A stretch of DNA of 64,000 nt from Nyssa sinensis (Eukaryota > Streptophyta > Magnoliopsida > Cornales > Nyssaceae), in assembly GCA_008638375.1 (NCBI GenBank), contig VIRR01000557.1, forward strand, positions 186,001 to 250,000. The letters run 5' to 3'. The notes below the pieces were generated by a model. The model worked only from the letters and a program-made list of their open reading frames with translations, was not told the DNA's origin and ran no database searches. Made by a program: the position numbers and the translations under genes. Below are positions 24,926-36,473 of the stretch, one piece after another. Within the stretch, counting starts at the first letter, position 1, and each line of letters starts with the position of its first letter.

Positions 24926-25242
24926 TTTCTAATTACATGTACATACACTGATATTAAATGGGCTACGCGTATATGTATACGTATGCACGCGTGGGAATAC
25001 GTGCGTGCACACATTGCAAGGCATGGTTCTGGGTTGCTCGGGCATTGCCCGACACTGACTGTATAACTGACACTATTCATATTCCAAAACCGTACAATAC
25101 ATATGATATAATAATATAAAGTTTAAACAACTCAATTTACAACTGATAGTACACTACTCGACCTGATCTACCTTGATTTACGTGCTAACCCGGGTCAGGG
25201 TATTACATCACTCCTAGGCCTCTTCGGTTTCGGGGCATGACA

Positions 25243-25935
25243 GTAAGCAACTAATGTGTACCTTCTGCATGTGAAACAATTTATATTTAAACAGTTTGAT
25301 GGATTTGATTTTATGTTATAATCCCGAGCATCTAATGTGGTACATTTACATGTGGAGTAATTTATATGTAAATATTTAGATGGATGTAATGTGATATGAA
25401 TTTTAGCTTTTGAATAAATTTGGATGACTTGTTTTAAATGTGGTTGAATGGAAGAACACAAACATATTATCATTTGATTTTTTTGTCGCTGCACTTATAG
25501 AGACATCCCATCTTTGACGTGCTAATGGGATTGGATTTGGATTTAGACTACATTATATATGGGGTTACTTTTACAGAATGATATTACTTGCATGTATTTC
25601 TGTAGTTTGTTTCAAAAGGATGGGAAAAAAAGATACCAAAAAAAATAAAATAGGGAAGTGAATGGGTTAGAGAGTTTTTTTCGGTCTGTTCCAAGGCATA
25701 GAATACTTATAATTGGCACTTTTTACATCATGAGAGTCTTAGTTTTGCTTACTCATTATGTGAGCGATCCTTTATTACACTTAAAAAATCAAATCTAAGG
25801 AAGCATTAAAGAAGTGATGATATTTAATGGATTTTATACATAAATAAGTTGTGTCGAGTTTAGTTAAAATTACTTAAAAAAAAAGAAAAAAAATCAATGT
25901 GATTACGTAAGTTTTGTTCTTTCTTTTGACAACTT
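25243..25935. repeat. Segmental duplication copy A, right part
   Basis: It continues copy A after the element B insertion and aligns with 40014-40740. Shared landmarks are AATGTGTACCTTCT, TGGATGACTTGTTTTAAATG and TCGCTGCACTTATAGAGACA. Homology fades after about GACAACTTT at 25929. No coding sequence is evident; a 96-codon frame in copy B (40228-40518) is not conserved here. Confidence 0.8.
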
Positions 25936-26682
25936 TACACTTGTATGGACTGCTCTAATTCTATCATATCTCTATCGAATTCATTTGACATCATTTATTA
26001 GCTGACCAGAAACACAACAAAAATGCCTAATCATACTATTGAGTGCTTATTTTTTACTACAGAAAAATTTTTGTGAGTGCTTAACCACTATTCAGTCCCA
26101 ATAGCAACAAAAACACCTAACATGTACTATTTAGAGGGAAACATGACGAAGGGGCAAAGAAGGAGCTAATATGAGAAAGACGTTGGCTAGCATGGTCGTG
26201 TTAACGACGATGTTAGCCTATTCGGTTTGGTGAACTTGGATTGTTACCCAGAAGACATGGGTGATTTGGTTGGGTTTGGGGAAGAGCTTTCCCATGGTGT
26301 CGTTGTAGTTCATGGCATCAAGGCTATGTAGTGATCAGTTATAGAGGAGGAAACTCAGTTTCTAGCAATCCCTATAGGCTTGCAACTCTTAAGCAATAAT
26401 AAAAAAATTGACATGTTGCTTTACTTTGACACATAGAATTTAGGAGGTTACATAAAATAATAATTGTCAATAAAAGAGTTGGAAAAGAGAAATAAAAAAT
26501 GATTAAATGTGATGACATTGTGAGCCATGCCATATTGCCACCTATATGGGAATACAATTTGGGTAAACAACTTGGGGATACCGAGCATTCCTTAATTGCA
26601 AAATCATGATCACATATTTATGCATCCATGTGTACCAATATATAAGCACACACAAATACACAAACATAAAACAAATTATATA
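25936..26682. other. Intergenic DNA
   Basis: AT-rich sequence without a recognisable gene or repeat on either strand. Open frames of about 60 codons on the minus strand show no family resemblance. Confidence 0.5.
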
Positions 26683-26913
26683 GAGTAAATTACACTGACC
26701 TCCCATGAATTTTAGTGACAATACAGACAACACCCCTTAGGTTTGAGAAATTATACTAATCTCCTTTGAGGTTTACAGTTCAAAACAATTATCTCCTTCC
26801 ATTAGTCATCCAACAATTGACCTAACAGGAATTGCTAATATAAGCATAAATTTATTCAAAAAGACAATGTTACCCTTACTTGAACATGAATCATAAAGTA
26901 CAAAAAATTAATA

Positions 26914-27094
26914 ATATCAAAATATATATGATTGAAATCTTCTACAAAGTTGAGCCATTACATTTTAATTATTTAGTCTTTGAAAACTCCTAATAATTGT
27001 TTTACTCTCAAAATATATATGATTGAAATCTTCTACAAAGTTGAACCATTACATTTTAATTATCTAGTCTTTGAAAACTCCTAATAATTGTTTG
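26914..27094. repeat. About 95-bp tandem duplication inside the MULE
   Basis: AAAATATATATGATTGAAAT begins both units (near 26918 and 27013). They run through CTTTGAAAACTCCTAATAAT with only a few differences. Confidence 0.85.
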
Positions 27095-27119
27095 GTGGTG
27101 AGAGTAAAAGATAGAGTGA

Positions 27120-27345
27120 GAGAGAGGAAATCAAATTTATACCCAGAGATTTGGGTTTTGCGAGAAAGAGGGTAAGAGAGATATTGTTTGAGAGAGAGAA
27201 TATGAGTGAGTGAAAATCAAATTCCTACCCAGAGATATGGGTTTAGCGAGAAAGAGAGTAAAAGTGATAGCGTTTGAGAGAGTGTATGTGAGTGAGTGAG
27301 TGAAAATCAAACTTCATCCCAGAGATCTGGGCTTCATGAGAAAAG
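27120..27345. repeat. Three imperfect GA-rich tandem units inside the MULE
   Basis: Three units each contain AAATCAAA, then CCCAGAGAT with TGGG or its variant, then GAGAAAGAG-like sequence and a GAGAGAG stretch. Spacing is about 85 to 95 bp. They resemble a GA-rich 5' UTR. Confidence 0.65.
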
Positions 27346-27916
27346 GAAAATATGTGAGAAGACAGAAAAAAAGAGAGATTGAGAAAGTGATAAGAGAGAG
27401 GAGTTAGCCATTGCTGGAAATCAACCCATGGATGGTGAGTTGTAATTCATTTAGATCTTCACATTGTCTGTTGCCTTGGCTATGGAAACATACTGAATCA
27501 TTTTTTCCTTTGATAATTTATGTTTATATTTAAAATTTTTGGTTTGATTTGGTGTGAATTTGGACTTAATTTACTAGTTTGTTTATTTCTTTAATGGCAT
27601 TGTAATGGAACTGCCATCTATTTAGTGAGTGAAATGCTATGATGCAAAGATGAGATGGCTTCGATTAGGAAATGACATGTGGTTTTTGTGCATGGATTTG
27701 AGATAGAAGAGAGAAGATCAATATTTGTGAAATTGAACTAATTTATCTGTGATACATATATGCATGCAGAATTTGGTGGGTTTTTGATTTTGTGTTCAAC
27801 AAGAATTTAGTGGGTTTTTGATTTGGTCTTCAAGAAAAAAATGAGATTAATGGAGGTTTTCTCTTTGTATACACTCTAATGGTTTTTCTCATTTTTAATA
27901 TATATTTGTGTGAATA

Positions 27917-27979
<63 letters not shown>
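27917..27979. repeat. (GT)n(GA)n compound microsatellite
   Basis: A TG run passes directly into a GA run within the MULE. Confidence 0.95.
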
Positions 27980-27981
<2 letters not shown>

Positions 27982-28535
27982 TGAGTCATTTGGCTAGTTA
28001 ATGTTCTTGAAGCTTAGATAAATTTGGTTATACAAGTTCGAATTTTCTTACAAATTGATACACAAGACACCCACATTTAATTGATTTTTGTTTTGATTTT
28101 GATTATGATTTGGTGAGTTTGGAGATATGGTGGCTAATAGAGTAGAAAAATTATTTTTTGGGAAGGGTTGGGTTCTTGGTAGAGTAGGGAAATAAAAGGT
28201 TTTTGTAAGGTAAAATTGTATTTTTCAAAAAATTCATTATGTCAATTGACAGTTGACTAATGGAAATGGATAATTGTTATAGAATATAAATATCAAGAGA
28301 GGTCAGTGTAATGTCTCAAACTTAAGGGGTGCTGTCTGTATTTTCACTAAACCTCGAAGGAGTTTAGTGTAATTTACCCAATTATATCTCACAAACACAA
28401 GTAAGATCTAGAGAAATATACACAATGCAGATCAAGTTTGCACAAACGTATACATATTAAACATGATTATGAGTAATGACTAGATGAATGGAAAGGTCAA
28501 TACATCCAATATCTGATGGCCTTAAAGAATTGAGT

Positions 28536-28561
28536 GTTTGTGTGTGTGTGTATATATATAT
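28536..28561. repeat. (GT)n(TA)n repeat at the left border of the viral insert
   Basis: GTGTGTGTGTATATATATAT ends where virus-like leader sequence begins (TTACCATAAGGGG). A TA run also lies beyond the right side of the insert. Confidence 0.9.
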
Positions 28562-28757
28562 TACCATAAGGGGACTGGACGAGCCAATGGGACGTAAGCG
28601 GAATTAAAAAAAGGAAGGTGGTATAACCAACCATAAGGGGAATAAGAATGTAATGATAAATTATGAAACTTAAAATATGAAACTTGAAATTTAATGAAAC
28701 TGGAAACTGGAATATATAAATAATAACTTACAATTAACTTAAAGGCTAGAAGCCTGT

Positions 28758-28763
28758 TTTATT
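28758..28763 (-). terminator. Viral poly(A) signal
   Basis: AATAAA on the minus strand, about 125 bases downstream of the viral TATA box. In caulimovirids a signal at this short spacing is passed on the first transit and used on the second, giving a terminally redundant genomic RNA. Confidence 0.6.
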
Positions 28764-28885
28764 GAAAAGGAAAATAAAACTGAGTACATGATGAAATCTA
28801 GAGACATATTATGAATGGTTGCTCTCATTAGAGGATTTTCTCTCAAGTGTTTTCTAAAGGTGTCTTGAATTGGGAAGGGGCGTTC

Positions 28886-28898
28886 CTTTTATAGAGGA
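28886..28898 (-). promoter_or_regulatory. Viral pregenomic RNA promoter TATA box
   Basis: CCTCTATAAAAGG on the minus strand, between the end of ORF2 (29168) and the poly(A) signal. Its position and strength resemble caulimovirid full-length transcript promoters. The start site would be expected near 28855. Confidence 0.7.
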
Positions 28899-29167
28899 GG
28901 GAGACGCCTAGTGAATGACTGACTGGATTGGCTGTATCTGGCAGGAATCTTACTATTCATCTGGTGCTGTAGGAATCTCATTATATCTTTCTGAAGCTGT
29001 ATTCACGGGTTTACTGAAAGACTGATAATGTAGGAATTTGGCTGTTACTTCATGATGCTTTCCTTGATTACTCATTGGTCTGTTGTGGTTATGATTATTG
29101 AAGAGCTTCAGATTTTCACGAGCTTGTCACATTTGCTGAATAATTTACTGATGATATTATTACTGTT

Positions 29168-30424
29168 TTAAATTTCAAAGTCACTGTCTAAAACATATGG
29201 GTCTTGGCTAAACTCATCATTTACGGGATTGTGAGGAGGACAACTGGATTCAGCATCTGATTGGGTATCTTGGTCTTCACCCATCTGTGATACATGAATC
29301 ATTAACTGCCTGGCTAATTCTTTAAGTTCTTCTTTGGTCTGTCCTTGGATCAAGGTTTGGTCAATACTAGAGGATGACCGAGTCCTGTGAGCAATGGGCT
29401 GAGGCTGAGGAACTGCTGGGGGAAATTCTTCATTGATGAAAGAGATGAACCTTTCATAATTAAGTCTATCCCACCATTTTACTGAGAATTCTCTGATTAC
29501 TTTATTTTGATTGATTTCATAGTTCCACTTAGTAATCCATGAAATCTTATATTTACTGGCCATTAAGAGGATTATGGGAAACTGGGCTGTGTACTGGTTG
29601 GTTTTATATACTAAAGCAAAGTATTGCATTGCCATCTTAAGAGGGGGTGGAAGTATTTTTGGAACAAGTCCAAATTTATTCCACCATTCACTAAACCATG
29701 TGGGAATCTAGCTTTTGAACTTTTGATCAAACATGAGAAACCATGAATGATTATTGGACTCATTCTGCATATAGAGGGCCCTGGTATATGATTGACTGTA
29801 ATCATAATATGAGTACTGGATGGAAGAATTGGGAATAGATCGGAGCTGAGAGGGGTGAGATCCCCAAGCTTTTTTAGAAATGATATTGACTATGATGAAT
29901 TTCTGGTACAAAATTTGACTAGGATCTTGTTTACTAGGGATATCTTCAAATCTAACTGATCCAGAATGGAGAATGATGACTTTGTACCATTTAATTGATT
30001 TAGATGGATGGTAGGGAACAAAATGCCATCCAGGAGGAAAATAACTGGTGGCTAGAGCCCATAGGTCTTGGATGTTAATTTTGTGACACTCAATAAAAAA
30101 GATGTTGACCGTGTATGGTTTTTTGAAATATGGGGATGAAGGAGTTTTAACTGGAGGCTTAGCTGGGATGATCCTTTGTTCTTTAGAGGGGTCAATAGGG
30201 TCTGTAATTTCATAAGGACTAGGGGGTAACCTGAAAAGGGTTGAACTGTAACTAGGCTGACTGCGTCTTGGTAGATTATAATTGGGGCAAAGAGGACTAC
30301 CAAGGATAGAGAAGCGGCTGCCTTGGGAAGAAGTTGTTGGGGCTCGTAAAGAGTTAGGAGTAACTGGGATTATTTTTCCTGCGGAGGGAGTTGACTGTGG
30401 TTGCTTGTCTTTCTTCCCGCTCAT
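29168..30424 (-). pseudogene. Viral ORF2, one premature stop
   Basis: This frame starts at ATG 30424 (MSGKKDK) and overlaps the end of the RNase H frame by about 70 bases. It is open to the terminator at 29168 except for one TAG at 29708-29710, leaving segments of about 238 and 180 codons. Visible features are a proline/serine-rich N-terminal part, aromatic-rich central and late segments (such as VKWWDRLNYERF), and an acidic tail. Function is unknown. In florendoviruses an ORF2 of unknown role follows the polyprotein, which is the basis for the assignment. Confidence 0.7.
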
Positions 30425-30935
30425 TTTTGAGCTGCAAAAATTCACGAGTAAGAAAATCAGGGAGACTATTATCCTCACCGGGTATGTACTGGATATCAAA
30501 ATAAAAAACAGAAAGAACGGCTTGCCATCTTGCAAAAATTTGTTTAGAAGCAATGTTTTTAACATCTTTTTCCAAAACATGTTTGGCACTTTTACAATCA
30601 ATTTTAACTAAAAAGCGTTGATTTAATAAATCACTTTGAAATTTACTGATGCATAAAACAAGGGATAAAATTTCTTTTTTAATAGTACTATAATTTAACT
30701 GGGTAGAATTCCAAATTCTGGAGTGATAACAGATGATCTGTTCTGAAGAATTAGGACTTAATTTTTGACTAAGAATGCCACCGTAACCAATATCAGAGCA
30801 TCTGTTTGAACTATTTTGAAAGCAGAGGGAGAGGGGATTCCAAGACAGGAAGGGTCTTGACGTATTGCTTGACTTGCTGGACAACAGCTGTATGAGTAGG
30901 TGTCTATGGAGGTGGATTACTATGGAGACGATCAA
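30354..30935 (-). pseudogene. Viral RNase H domain (end of ORF1)
   Basis: Open for 193 codons from its first Met. It holds the RNase H signatures STIKKE, KIDCKSAKHV and SLPDFLTREF, with the acidic residues expected for metal binding present. The tail after FLTREF is ordinary for a pararetrovirus. It is in a different frame from the catalytic part of the reverse transcriptase just upstream (30955-31290). Confidence 0.85.
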
Positions 30936-30954
30936 ATAAAAGTTTAGACTGAGA

Positions 30955-31673
30955 TCACAGATTGGGATAAAAATCTGAAATATAATTAAGGGATCCTAGA
31001 AATCGTTGCAACTGGGTTTTATTAAGGATTTGATCTAGAAATTTATCAGCAAATTGGATTGACCGATGAATGGGTTTGATTTGACCATAAGAAATATCAA
31101 ATCCTAGAAATCTAACTGAAGTTTGAAATAGCTTGAGTTTAGATGCTGAGAGGACTAAACCATTGCGTTTAATTACATTTAGAAAAAAATATAAGTGTTT
31201 CCAATGTTGATCAATGGAATTTGAGTAGATGAGGACATCATTTATGTAAACTATGATATGACTGGAGAAAGGATTGAAGATGTCATTCATGACATTTTGA
31301 ACTTACTGGGAGCATTTTTTAATCCAAAGGGCACTACATTCCATTCGTAATGACCAAAAGGGGTTGTGAATGCGGTTTTATATCTATCTGATTCCTGGAT
31401 CTGGATTTGCCAGAATCCACTTTTCATATCGAATTTACTAAAAATAACTGCTTTGTGTAATCGATTAACTAAGTCTCTCTTGTTTGGAATGGGATACCTA
31501 ATCCATTCTAAGATTTTGTTTAATTGTTTGTAATTAATAACTAAGCGAGGGACTTCTAGTTCAATTTTTGCATTTTTGTTAACATAAAAAGCAGAACATG
31601 ACCATGGTGACTTAGAAGGCCTAATGATTTGTTTACTCAATAATCTTTTGATTTTTTCTTGGCATGTTTCCAT
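30955..31673 (-). pseudogene. Viral reverse transcriptase, frameshifted, catalytic Asp lost
   Basis: Two overlapping frames cover the domain. The frame at 31287-31673 has FSKFDMKSGFWQIQI and TTPFGHYEWNVVPFGLKNAP, including one catalytic Asp. The frame at 30955-31290 contains YIND where the family has YIDD; the changed codon is at 31240-31242. The frame change is near 31287. The domain would copy pregenomic RNA into DNA, but this copy is inactive on two counts. Confidence 0.88.
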
Positions 31674-32614
31674 GAGGGTTTGACTTGTTCGTATGGGCCG
31701 TGCTTTGGTAGGAATATTGTTTTCACTAAAACCTTTAACATAGGGAAGACGAACAATGTGTTGTTTCCTATGCCAAAATGCAGTGGGTAACTCAGAACAG
31801 ACTTCTTGTTTGAGTAGTGACTCAATTGACTAATTTGTTGTTGAAGTATAGGGTTAAGTAACTGTTGTTCAACTCTTTTAAACTGAATTTCTTCCAAAAG
31901 AAAGTCAACATGGGACTTTTTCTTAGAAAGAAGATTAACTGAGCGTCTAATAGAGAGATCTTGTAATGAGTTTATTTCTCTGGACTGAGGATTTTTGATG
32001 AAGTTAAATCTAACTGTTTGGCCTAGAGGTTTAGTGGTAATCCCTTCACTGTCGGTGGTGAAAGGGTATAATAAGCACATGAATGGGTTACCGAGGATAA
32101 CTTTATCAAACATGTTTTTGACTAACACAAAAGGAGTTTTGAAACATACTTTATCTTAGCACACATGTGCATTGGATAATTTGTACTGGATTTGCATGGA
32201 ACTGCCATTAGCGAATTTTAACTTTTCTCTGGTTTTTTCAAAGTATTTAGTAGGGATAATGCCTTCTTGGATAGAATTAAGATCTGTGCCTGAGTCAATG
32301 AGAGAAATGGCTTCAATTTCAAACTCTTCGCAAACTATGATCTTGACTGGGCATCGCCATTTTTTTAAGTTAATTCTAGTGATTGCAGTTAAGAAACTAG
32401 TGTGATCATCTTGATTTTGGCTGGAAGCTGGTAACTCGGGGGAAGTAGTGATGTTATTGGTTGGATTAACTTCACCACTTGGGGATGGTTGATCTGGAAC
32501 AAGAGGGGGAGGAAATAGGTGACTATCAACTTTGCTTTCTAAAGAATCATGGTCGATTCTGAGTGCATAAATTAACTGTTTTAATTTGGTGATCTCCTTT
32601 TTGGTTTGGTTCAC
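31637..32614 (-). pseudogene. Viral aspartic protease and linker
   Basis: The segment 32156-32614 has the retropepsin-like active-site triplet DSG within SLIDSGTDLN (about residue 107 of that frame) and a downstream FANGSS stretch. A TAA at 32156-32158 interrupts it; the same frame then continues to 31637, leading toward the reverse transcriptase. The protease would release the domains from the polyprotein. Confidence 0.75.
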
Positions 32615-33049
32615 CTCATATTGTAAATCTTGGATGGTAAGTGGTTTGGTGTTACTAGTAAATCTATCAAAGATTTTATTAAATTGAACATGAGGGCTAG
32701 AAGGGACAACTGGAGATGGTTTAGGAGTGTCTGTGACTAATGTCGTTTTAAATTGATTTAAATATTGGAATTTAGTTATCGGGTCTTCTACATTATTAAT
32801 TAATTCTAGTAGGAGTTCTTCTTGTTTACTTAAAACATTAACTGTTTTACAATAGCTGCGGGTGCAATTATCTGTGCATCCTATCTTAACTAGAGGACTG
32901 TTTGACTGATAGTGAGAACTATGGTCAGAAGATTGGTCTAACTGTTCAATTTCGTTTTCACTATCACTCGAACTATAAGAGGAGGAACTAGAGGGTTCAC
33001 TATCTGTATTTCTGAGATTTAGAATTTTAAATAACTCTTGTTTGTGATC

Positions 33050-34105
33050 CTAGTTTCCTTGGAGGGTATTAATAAATTGTTTAACTTTACAATCTGACTG
33101 GAAGTGGCTTGGTTTTCCACATTTAAAGCATATATCAGTAGATGTTGCCTTGCAAGAAGTGTGTTTCTTAGTAGGGTTTTTCTTCCTACGATTGGTTTTG
33201 TAGTAATTACGTGTTTGTTTGTTACTAGACTCGCTTTGGTGATGGGTTTTTTTGTACTTATGGCTGCAGCGGTGACCTTGGTGGTGACTGCCATGGGTGT
33301 AATGATACTTGTGGTGGCTTTCTTGGTGATATTGACGGGAGCTTCGTTTTGAGGGTGCTAATGGGGGTAGGCCATACTGGACACAAAAATTACCGAGCTC
33401 ATATTTGCCTCTTTTCTTATTCTTGGCGGCTTGATTACTAATTTTCATGTCTATACACATCCGCATGCCTTCTTTGCGAACTATGAAAATGATGTCACCG
33501 TATGTAAGACTGGGGTAATCTATGACTCCTGTGTCTTTACAAAGGATTTCTCTAATCCTGTGGGCAAAAAGACTAGGAAGTCCATTAATGAACTTTTCTT
33601 TCCAGAATGGAGAATTATTATCATCTCTAAGCATAACTCTAAAGCAGAAGACATCTGTATACCATTCAAAGTCACTAAGTGTAGGACATTTAAGGTTAGT
33701 TAACTGATCATGAATCCTAGCGGTTACATGACTAGGGGTTCCTATGAAATGTTTAGTAATGGTGTAAATGAGGGTGTTAACTCCATCTGGTACTCCTTGT
33801 CCTATTGTTTCGTCAAAGATTGGTTTACTGTTAAGGTCTCTTTTAACTGCATGAATTATGGATTCTTTGGTTTCATCAATAAGGTGTTTATCCCACCAAC
33901 TGAGAAGCTTTCCTGTGAATCCGAGAACCAAGAGTTTGACTATGTCACTTTAAGGATTGTTGTTCTTTTCATGATAAAAATTGGCTGCCATGGCCATGTG
34001 ACTTAATTTATTCAAAATCTCTTGTTCTGAACAACTATCTATGTTCCATTCGTAGAGGCGATTAGAAGCAACTGAGAATTGGCTTTGTAGTAATCGTTCC
34101 TCGTA
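33050..34105 (-). pseudogene. Viral coat protein region with CCHC zinc knuckle
   Basis: The frame from 33931 to the TAG at 33050-33052 includes LLSWWDKHL, a basic Lys/His/Arg-rich stretch, and the knuckle CFKCGKPSHFQSDC at 33089-33130. This layout (core, basic region, CX2CX4HX4C) is the caulimovirid coat protein signature, used for nucleic-acid packaging. Coding in the same frame appears to extend upstream to 34105. After the stop, a Ser/Glu/Asp-rich acidic segment (about 32880-33049) follows in frame, as is common after the knuckle. Confidence 0.82.
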
Positions 34106-35098
34106 CTAGAGATCAGGAGGTGTGGGGCGACTATACCTATTATTGGTGATGCTAGTAGGGTTGAATCTAGGTCTATGGAATTTATTTACTGTGAGGCCTT
34201 GAAGTTGGTTTTGTAACCGGTCTATTTCTTGATACTGGGTTTGTAAGGCTTTCTCATCTCTAGATGATGATGTCGAACTGTATGGGGTGTCTGACTTGTC
34301 TATGGTGACTATTGTTTTAGAAGAACTGGATTTTTTGGGCTTAACTAGTACAACTAATTCCTGGAGCATTTTATTAACCTGTTCTAAAGCCGTTGTGGTC
34401 TTAGGGAGAGGTTTTTGAGATAGTTTTAATTTTGGTAACTTGATCAAAGGTTTTTCTAACTGGGAAGAAGAGGAAGGTCGAGAAGAACTAGGCTATTTGT
34501 TGTCAACTATTTTTTCTATTTTATCTAACTGGTTTCCTATTGTGATTAAACATTGGTTAGTGTAGTTGTTTTGTTCAACTATCTTCCTAGACGTCTCGTC
34601 TGTAGGAGTCGCTTTGAAAGGTGAAGCAACTATTTCTGATCCTAAATGCTGTACTATGATTGTTTCTATGGGTGGATGACTAGATTGGACTGTGAATTTA
34701 TCTTCTTTAATCCATTTAACTTTAGTGAGGGTGTTACACTTAGAGTGTTGTTCGTAATGATTTTCAACATAACTGAAAAATGGGATGTTTTCACACTGTT
34801 CTATCATGAATTCTCTCCATTTTGTGTAAATGTATAACTTTTGTTCTTTAGTATGACTAGCTCGATAATATTCTCGTTTGGCTCTATTAGCTTCTGATTC
34901 AAAATCGACTCTTAGTACGGCTAAATCAATGATGAACTCTTTACTGAGTGTATTGAGTTGATGATGGACTTCTTGTGTCTCAAAGTCTGTAGGACTAGGG
35001 GATGTGACTGATTCATCTTCGTTGTCTAGGACTTGAGATGAGATCCGTGACGGTGACGTATAACACGGAGTGTTAATATGAGATTTTAACTTTAAACC
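34106..35098 (-). pseudogene. Viral linker between movement and coat proteins
   Basis: Same frame as the second movement-protein segment and the coat protein, interrupted by stops at 34493-34495 and 34106-34108. Lys/Glu-rich stretches and a YVENHYEQH motif are visible. I infer a coiled-coil or N-terminal coat protein region; no enzyme motif is present. Confidence 0.6.
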
Positions 35099-36075
35099 TT
35101 AAAGATCTAGGTGTAAGTCTCGTCTTTGCCTAGGTATTAACTTTTCAGATCTAGGTGTTGAAAGTTCAGATCTAGCGTGACTATGGGTAGACCAGGAATT
35201 TGGGGTTCGGGTTCTAAGTCTTTGTTCATCAAAACTGATTCTAACTGTACCATCATCGAATTGTTGGATACATTCAACGTTGGTTTCCGAATGTTGGGGA
35301 AGAGGGTGAATTTCATTGTCAATGATCCATTCAGAAGGAAGAGTGACGTCGGACCATTGAATTGACTTTGGAACCTGTACATTGGCTTCTTCAGTATATG
35401 ACTGAATAAGGATGATTTTATCCTTAGGACTTTTATTTATTGCAAGAGCATTTAAATTGGTTCTAAAGCAATTGTAATAAATACGATAAATGAGGGCTAA
35501 CTGTAGTGCATTTTCTAGCATAGTGGTGCCAGAAGTTTGAATGTTGAGAGTGAGAGTTTTCAAGATATGGGGATCATGAAGGCTTACTGAAAAATTTGGA
35601 AAACAATCAAAATGAACTGGACCATGATGTAATGGTGACTCCATTAGTCCTAAGAGGCTGTCATGCCATTTAACATGACGGGCATCCCTAAGGGCTAAAA
35701 GTACTGAAGCATTAATCCTTGTCTGACAAGAGGATTAATACCTATTTGAACTGATCCTAAGTGAAGGAAATTATATCCTTTCTTTATGTTAGCTTGGATT
35801 GTAGCTTGGGTGAGTAATTGGCATTTAACTTGTTCTTTGTCAAGAGCATAGGTTTGTTCTACAGTTTTGACATTGAGGGTACTAGAAAAAGCTTTAGTTC
35901 CTAACCAAGAAGATACTTGATAAATTTGGTTAACTGGGACCTTCAGCATATTCCAATGAGGAAGTGGTTGACTATCATTACTTACTTGATAATCTTCACT
36001 GTTTACTATATTAGGAATAAAAGAGAGAAGAGAAGAAGTAGAGGCGGTGGAATTAGATCTAAATAATCGACTCAT
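35099..36075 (-). pseudogene. Viral movement protein, one frameshift
   Basis: The first segment (36075-35695, starting MSRLF) ends with FLHLGSVQIGINPLVRQG, a conserved caulimovirid movement-protein motif. The frame then changes between 35694 and 35645. The second segment (35644-35099) carries GPVHFDCFPNFSVSL, also conserved. The protein would carry virions through plasmodesmata. A TAA at 35099-35101 ends the open segment. Confidence 0.85.
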
Positions 36076-36473
36076 TCTAGAAATAATTGTCTAAGTTACA
36101 TAATATTTTCTTTTCTTTTACTGTTTAGGTGTACTGTTGATTATCTTCTTCCTAGGTGATTGTTCTGACATACCTCGACCTAGCCATTAAGGACTTTGAT
36201 AAGACTATTGCCCTAAACCCTCTCTTAGCTCAACGGAACTTACGACGTCTCTTGTAGTCTATGGACTTCCAGGGAGGTGTAGAGTCAGTCTAGGATGGAA
36301 AGATAACTAATGGGTACAGATAAACAGGGAAAGAAGAGAAATCTGAGCATAATTTAAAGAATTATAACTAGAAAGAATGGAATCATTTATCGCCAATTTC
36401 ACCATTCTATTGATCACTACAGTGTTCATGAAGAACGTAGTTTATCTCAACTCAAATGGATCCTATAGATGGC

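Larger units (their letters stand above)
21102..25207 (-). mobile_element. Nested long LTR (probably solo), reverse orientation
   Basis: It begins TGTCACGACCC and ends GGGTATTACA, so it runs TG...CA on either strand. On the minus strand it matches the long LTRs of 50469-55741 and 56314-59346, with landmarks at 22400-22650 and 23700-25207. Flanks TCACC (21097-21101) and TCACT (25208-25212) give a near-perfect 5-bp target duplication. Its 4106-bp length exceeds its relatives because foreign pieces lie in the middle, including a SINE-like head and a Gypsy RT fragment. Confidence 0.8.
11770..25242 (+). mobile_element. LTR retrotransposon B, Gypsy-like, degenerate, with nested insertion
   Basis: Complete LTR-to-LTR unit: 5' LTR 11770-13689, internal 13690-19144, 3' LTR 19145-25242 interrupted by a reverse-oriented LTR at 21102-25207. 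Primer site, purine tract and TG...CA termini are visible. The internal region keeps only Gag zinc-knuckle relics; I could not find protease, reverse transcriptase or integrase. The empty site is preserved in duplication copy B at about 40010-40020 (ACGAATCTTGAGTAAG), which confirms both ends. Confidence 0.88.
19145..25242 (+). mobile_element. 3' LTR of element B, split by a nested LTR
   Basis: The LTR occupies 19145-21101 and 25213-25242 (about 1987 bp joined). It starts TGTAAAGACTC and ends CGGGGCATGACA. The break lies near the 3' end, in the sequence that reads CTTCACCCCTAGGCC in the intact 5' LTR. The right flank GTAAG (25243-25247) pairs with GTGAG before the 5' LTR. Confidence 0.87.
26683..28379. 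mobile_element. Non-autonomous Mutator-like element (MULE)
   Basis: Long terminal inverted repeats: the left end starts GAGTAAATTACACTGACCTC and the right end, read on the minus strand, starts GGGTAAATTACACT. Similarity extends over more than 100 bp, including CAGACA(A/G)CACCCCTTA. The flanks AATTATATA (26674-26682) and AATTATATC (28380-28388) are a 9-bp target duplication with one mismatch, as expected for Mutator transposition. No transposase is present in the 1697 bp. The interior has tandem repeats and GT/GA microsatellites, and could include captured host sequence. Confidence 0.85.

Noticed and set aside
36162..36176. A primer-site-like string on the minus strand in the viral leader (GAGGTATGTCAGAAC)
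   Set aside because: It matches TGGTATCAGAGC only if two extra bases and further mismatches are allowed, so it is too weak to annotate.
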